From an uncultured Eubacteriales bacterium (GTDB lineage Bacteria; Bacillota; Clostridia; Lachnospirales; Lachnospiraceae), in contig OMSN01000130.1 in the NCBI GenBank assembly GCA_900313765.1, forward strand, positions 1 through 8,194: 8,194 nt of DNA, read 5' to 3'. A program made the position numbers and the translations under genes. Below are positions 6,246-8,194 of this stretch, piece after piece (positions within the stretch are counted from its first letter, which is position 1; each line of letters starts with the position of its first letter). The notes under the pieces were generated by a model. The model was not told the origin of the DNA, did not search any database, and worked only from the letters and a program-made list of their open reading frames with translations.

Positions 6246-6917
6246 ATGGGATACTCGACAATACCGGTCAATGAATTCGTTGAAAAACGTAATGATTTGA
6301 CTTACCTTCCTTGGAGCGACTGCTTTGATGTACTCCGTAGTGTTTACCCCAGTGCGACCTATAAGGTCATTAAAAACAGCGAAGGTCTGCCTTATTTCGC
6401 AGACCAAAGCACCGGTATCATGGTATTCAGTGAGATTACCATCGACGGCATTACCTCAGAGTGCTTTCTGCCAGTAATGGACTACAAGAACCAGGCAATG
6501 AAGCTGGCTCCGTACACCTATCAGGTATGGGACAGCTCTAAGAAAACGTATGTTGACAAGCATGTCGAAGCGGCAACCATGTTCGACATCAATAGAAGCA
6601 TCTGGAGATGTATGGTCAAGAACATTGCAATAGCGACAGGCATCGGACTTTACATCTTCAAGGGAGAAGATGTCCCTGAGAAATCGAGCGAAGATACTGT
6701 ATCTTCATCCAAGCAGCAGAAAAAATCAGCAGCTCAGCCCACTCCCAAGCCTTTCGACAAATACGCCGGGCTAAAGGCTACTATCAATGAGGCTACCGAT
6801 GTTAATACGCTCATGTCTCTTTATCTCGATCACGAAGCTGAAATAACTGCAAATCCACAGCTAAAACAGCTTCTGACTGCTCGTAAACTTGAATTACAAA
6901 CCCCTAAAGCAGCTTGA
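6246..6917 (+). CDS. DUF1071-type phage single-strand annealing protein (Rad52-like)
   Basis: This 223-residue protein matches the DUF1071 group of phage and prophage single-strand annealing proteins, which pair complementary DNA strands during recombination and replication. Conserved features are LTYLPWSDCFD near residues 18-28, a YPSATYKV segment, and FLPVMDYKNQAM. DINRSIWRC from residue 114 leads to GLYIFKGED ending at 142. After about residue 143 a polar, Ser/Lys/Gln-rich linker joins the core to a short helical tail (about 175-220), which may bind a partner such as the next gene's nuclease or SSB. AGGAGG at 6235-6240 sits five bases before ATG 6246. The stop (6915-6917) lies two bases before the next start, so the two are probably co-translated. 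Base composition shifts toward AT compared with the operon to the left, suggesting a mobile origin. Confidence 0.85.
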   Translation: MGYSTIPVNEFVEKRNDLTYLPWSDCFDVLRSVYPSATYKVIKNSEGLPYFADQSTGIMVFSEITIDGITSECFLPVMDYKNQAMKLAPYTYQVWDSSKKTYVDKHVEAATMFDINRSIWRCMVKNIAIATGIGLYIFKGEDVPEKSSEDTVSSSKQQKKSAAQPTPKPFDKYAGLKATINEATDVNTLMSLYLDHEAEITANPQLKQLLTARKLELQTPKAA

Positions 6918-6919
6918 TT

Positions 6920-7879
6920 ATGGCACGTATTGAATTAAATTATGTTGATGGTCTCGTCTTTCAAGAGGACGAACACCGCTACTTCCTGAATGGGAAGGAA
7001 TTATCTGGAGTCACTGGTGTAATAACACGCCAATTATATCCAAACGCTTTTGATGGCATACCTAAGAAGGTTTTAGAAGCCTCGGCAGAATATGGCCATC
7101 ATGTCCATAAAATTCTCGAAAACTGGGACAAACTCTGGCAGAAGGATGATGAGTCTGTTGAACTTCAAGACTACAGATCCATTTGTCGTGAATATGGACT
7201 AGTCCATGAGGCGTCCGAGTACCTAGTGACTGATTTTCAGAACTTTGCGTCAGCCTGTGATAAGGTTTATCGAGTCAGTGATGATAGTGTCAGCATTGGC
7301 GACATAAAAACTGTCTACGGAGACCTGACTAAGAAGGCCAATAAGGACAAACTAGAACGTTGCAGAGTACAATTGAGCCTGTATCGATACATGTTCCTCT
7401 TGGTCAATCCAGAGATGAAGGTAAAGGACTTGTTTGTTATCCACCTTCGCTGTAAGGAGCGTAAGAATGGGACAATTGACAGGATTGCAAAACTCATCTA
7501 TGTTGAGCCCATACCAGCAAGCACTTGTAAAGCACTCCTGGAGGCAGAGGTGAAGGGTGAGCAATTCGTTATGCCCACTCGTGATACAACCGCAAAAGAG
7601 GAATTGATAGTTGACGAAGGGCTGATCCGACAACTATTGGCAACAAAAGCTGATGTTGAAGAGAAGTTGAGCGACATTAAGGCAAAGATTTTTGCCGACA
7701 TGGTGGCATTAGGCCAAATGAACTATTCGACACCAACAGGACTGAAGATTGTTAGGAAACTCGACTCTATCCGAAAGTCGTTCGACGTGAAAGGTTTCAC
7801 ATCTAGTAACCCTAATTTAGACCTAACTCCCTACTGGAAGGAGAGTAAGGTTGCTGGCAGTTTATCAATTGCCGTATAA
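6920..7879 (+). CDS. PD-(D/E)XK nuclease superfamily protein, probable phage recombination exonuclease
   Basis: This 319-residue protein has the motif series of RecB/lambda-exonuclease-like nucleases. G-x3-H-x3-E appears as GHHVHKILE (H63, E67). A candidate catalytic Glu lies at E97 or E100, then D114, the D128-I-K130 core (GDIKT), and Q151-x3-Y155 in QLSLYRY. These residues bind metal and cleave DNA in the family. The last 130 residues are not recognised beyond a Lys/Glu-rich helical stretch near 240-265. Next to a single-strand annealing protein, the likely role is to resect double-strand ends and load the annealer, as in lambda exo/beta. A host-type Cas4-like or AddB-like role is less likely because the four-cysteine cluster is absent. 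No Shine-Dalgarno site precedes ATG 6920, so translation probably depends on coupling to the upstream gene. An overlapping TTG at 6914 is an alternative start. Confidence 0.78.
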   Translation: MARIELNYVDGLVFQEDEHRYFLNGKELSGVTGVITRQLYPNAFDGIPKKVLEASAEYGHHVHKILENWDKLWQKDDESVELQDYRSICREYGLVHEASEYLVTDFQNFASACDKVYRVSDDSVSIGDIKTVYGDLTKKANKDKLERCRVQLSLYRYMFLLVNPEMKVKDLFVIHLRCKERKNGTIDRIAKLIYVEPIPASTCKALLEAEVKGEQFVMPTRDTTAKEELIVDEGLIRQLLATKADVEEKLSDIKAKIFADMVALGQMNYSTPTGLKIVRKLDSIRKSFDVKGFTSSNPNLDLTPYWKESKVAGSLSIAV

Positions 7880-7887
7880 CCAGTATT

Positions 7888-7945
7888 AAAGAGCTGGGAG
7901 AAATACAAATTACATCAATAGTAAAAGTATTCTCCTGGCTCTTTT
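7888..7945 (+). terminator. Terminator-like hairpin after the nuclease gene
   Basis: The arm at 7888-7906 pairs with 7927-7944 over about 18 base pairs, with two G-T wobbles and one bulged A, around a 20-base AT-rich loop. The 3' arm ends in CTTTT, giving a modest T-run. The 5' arm begins with AAAG, so on the opposite strand it also ends in T residues and could work in both directions. It begins eight bases after the nuclease stop. Confidence 0.65.
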
Positions 7946-7950
7946 CATCC

Positions 7951-7964
7951 ACAATTAAAATTGT
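7951..7964. repeat. Short inverted repeat, possible operator
   Basis: ACAATT and AATTGT flank a two-base AA centre, forming a perfect dyad six bases before ATG 7970. It occupies the place where a ribosome binding site would be expected. A repressor site or a small RNA hairpin controlling initiation are both possible. Short AT-rich dyads also arise by chance, so this is a weak call. Confidence 0.3.
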
Positions 7965-7969
7965 TATCT

Positions 7970-8194
7970 ATGGATCAAATCAAACTAAAAGACCTCTATC
8001 TGGCATGTAAAGAGCAGATGGAGGCTGGAAATGGGGAGAAATCCTTAATCCTATCAGATGACAACGAGGGGAACGGCTATCATGGCATGTTCTTTACCCT
8101 CACAGTAATAACCCCCGAAAACGTTGATGGTTTTTCTGGATTAATAGGTGATAATGCAGAGCCTAACATCCATAACATCATCGTTGTAGGATAA
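7970..8194 (+). CDS. Small conserved phage hypothetical protein
   Basis: This 74-residue acidic protein has no signal peptide, membrane segment or cysteine cluster. A short N-terminal helix (IKLKDLYLACKEQMEAGNG) is followed by a strand and the signature LSDDNEGNGYHGM. Similar 'ligand-like' small proteins (helix, GNGDK, LSDDxEGNxYH) recur in Firmicutes phage genomes, but their function is unknown to me. TAA ends exactly at the last base of the window. No Shine-Dalgarno site is visible before ATG 7970. A TTG at 7961 in the same frame is an alternative start, also without a good site. It follows a terminator-like hairpin, so it may have its own promoter, although no convincing -35/-10 pair could be picked out. 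Confidence 0.68.
   Translation: MDQIKLKDLYLACKEQMEAGNGEKSLILSDDNEGNGYHGMFFTLTVITPENVDGFSGLIGDNAEPNIHNIIVVG

Overview
The window reads as a Clostridia-type chromosome segment, most likely Lachnospiraceae-like. The evidence is strong GGAGG ribosome binding sites, tightly packed same-strand genes with ATGA/TGATG overlaps, and protein sequences typical of anaerobic gut Firmicutes. This assignment comes from recognising families, not from a database search. Every supported gene is on the + strand. The left three quarters are fairly GC-rich. From about 6.25 kb the sequence becomes visibly more AT-rich and the gene content turns phage-like.

Positions 1-4886 hold a dicarboxylate (succinate-forming) operon. 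In order it contains the end of a 4Fe-4S protein, an AsrB/PyrK-like FAD/NAD(P)H and 2Fe-2S reductase, a 2Fe-2S plus two 4Fe-4S subunit, a fumarate reductase-type flavoprotein, and the alpha and beta halves of a two-subunit class I fumarase. No membrane anchor gene is present. The simplest reading is a soluble fumarate reductase in which NAD(P)H electrons pass through flavin and iron-sulfur carriers to fumarate, with fumarase supplying fumarate from malate.

Positions 4887-6142 continue the operon with two damaged genes. The first is a small three-helix PQ-loop/SemiSWEET-like membrane protein that keeps its frame for its whole length but has an internal TGA and TAG. The second is a lactate/malate dehydrogenase-family gene whose N-terminal quarter has lost about 16 codons and crosses all three frames, while the catalytic remainder is intact. 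An Arg at the substrate-specificity position suggests it was a malate dehydrogenase, which fits the pathway. A hairpin at 6188-6220 probably ends the operon.

Positions 6246-8194 hold a phage-type recombination module: a DUF1071-type (Rad52-like) single-strand annealing protein, a PD-(D/E)XK exonuclease-like protein, a terminator-like hairpin, and a small conserved phage hypothetical protein that ends exactly at the window edge. The first two look like a two-component recombination pair comparable in role to lambda Red beta/exo. No integrase or attachment site is visible at the join, so the window may touch a prophage or other mobile element, a remnant of one, or an assembly join. There is no gene-free stretch over 300 bases apart from the pseudogene interval, and no tRNA, rRNA or CRISPR array was seen.
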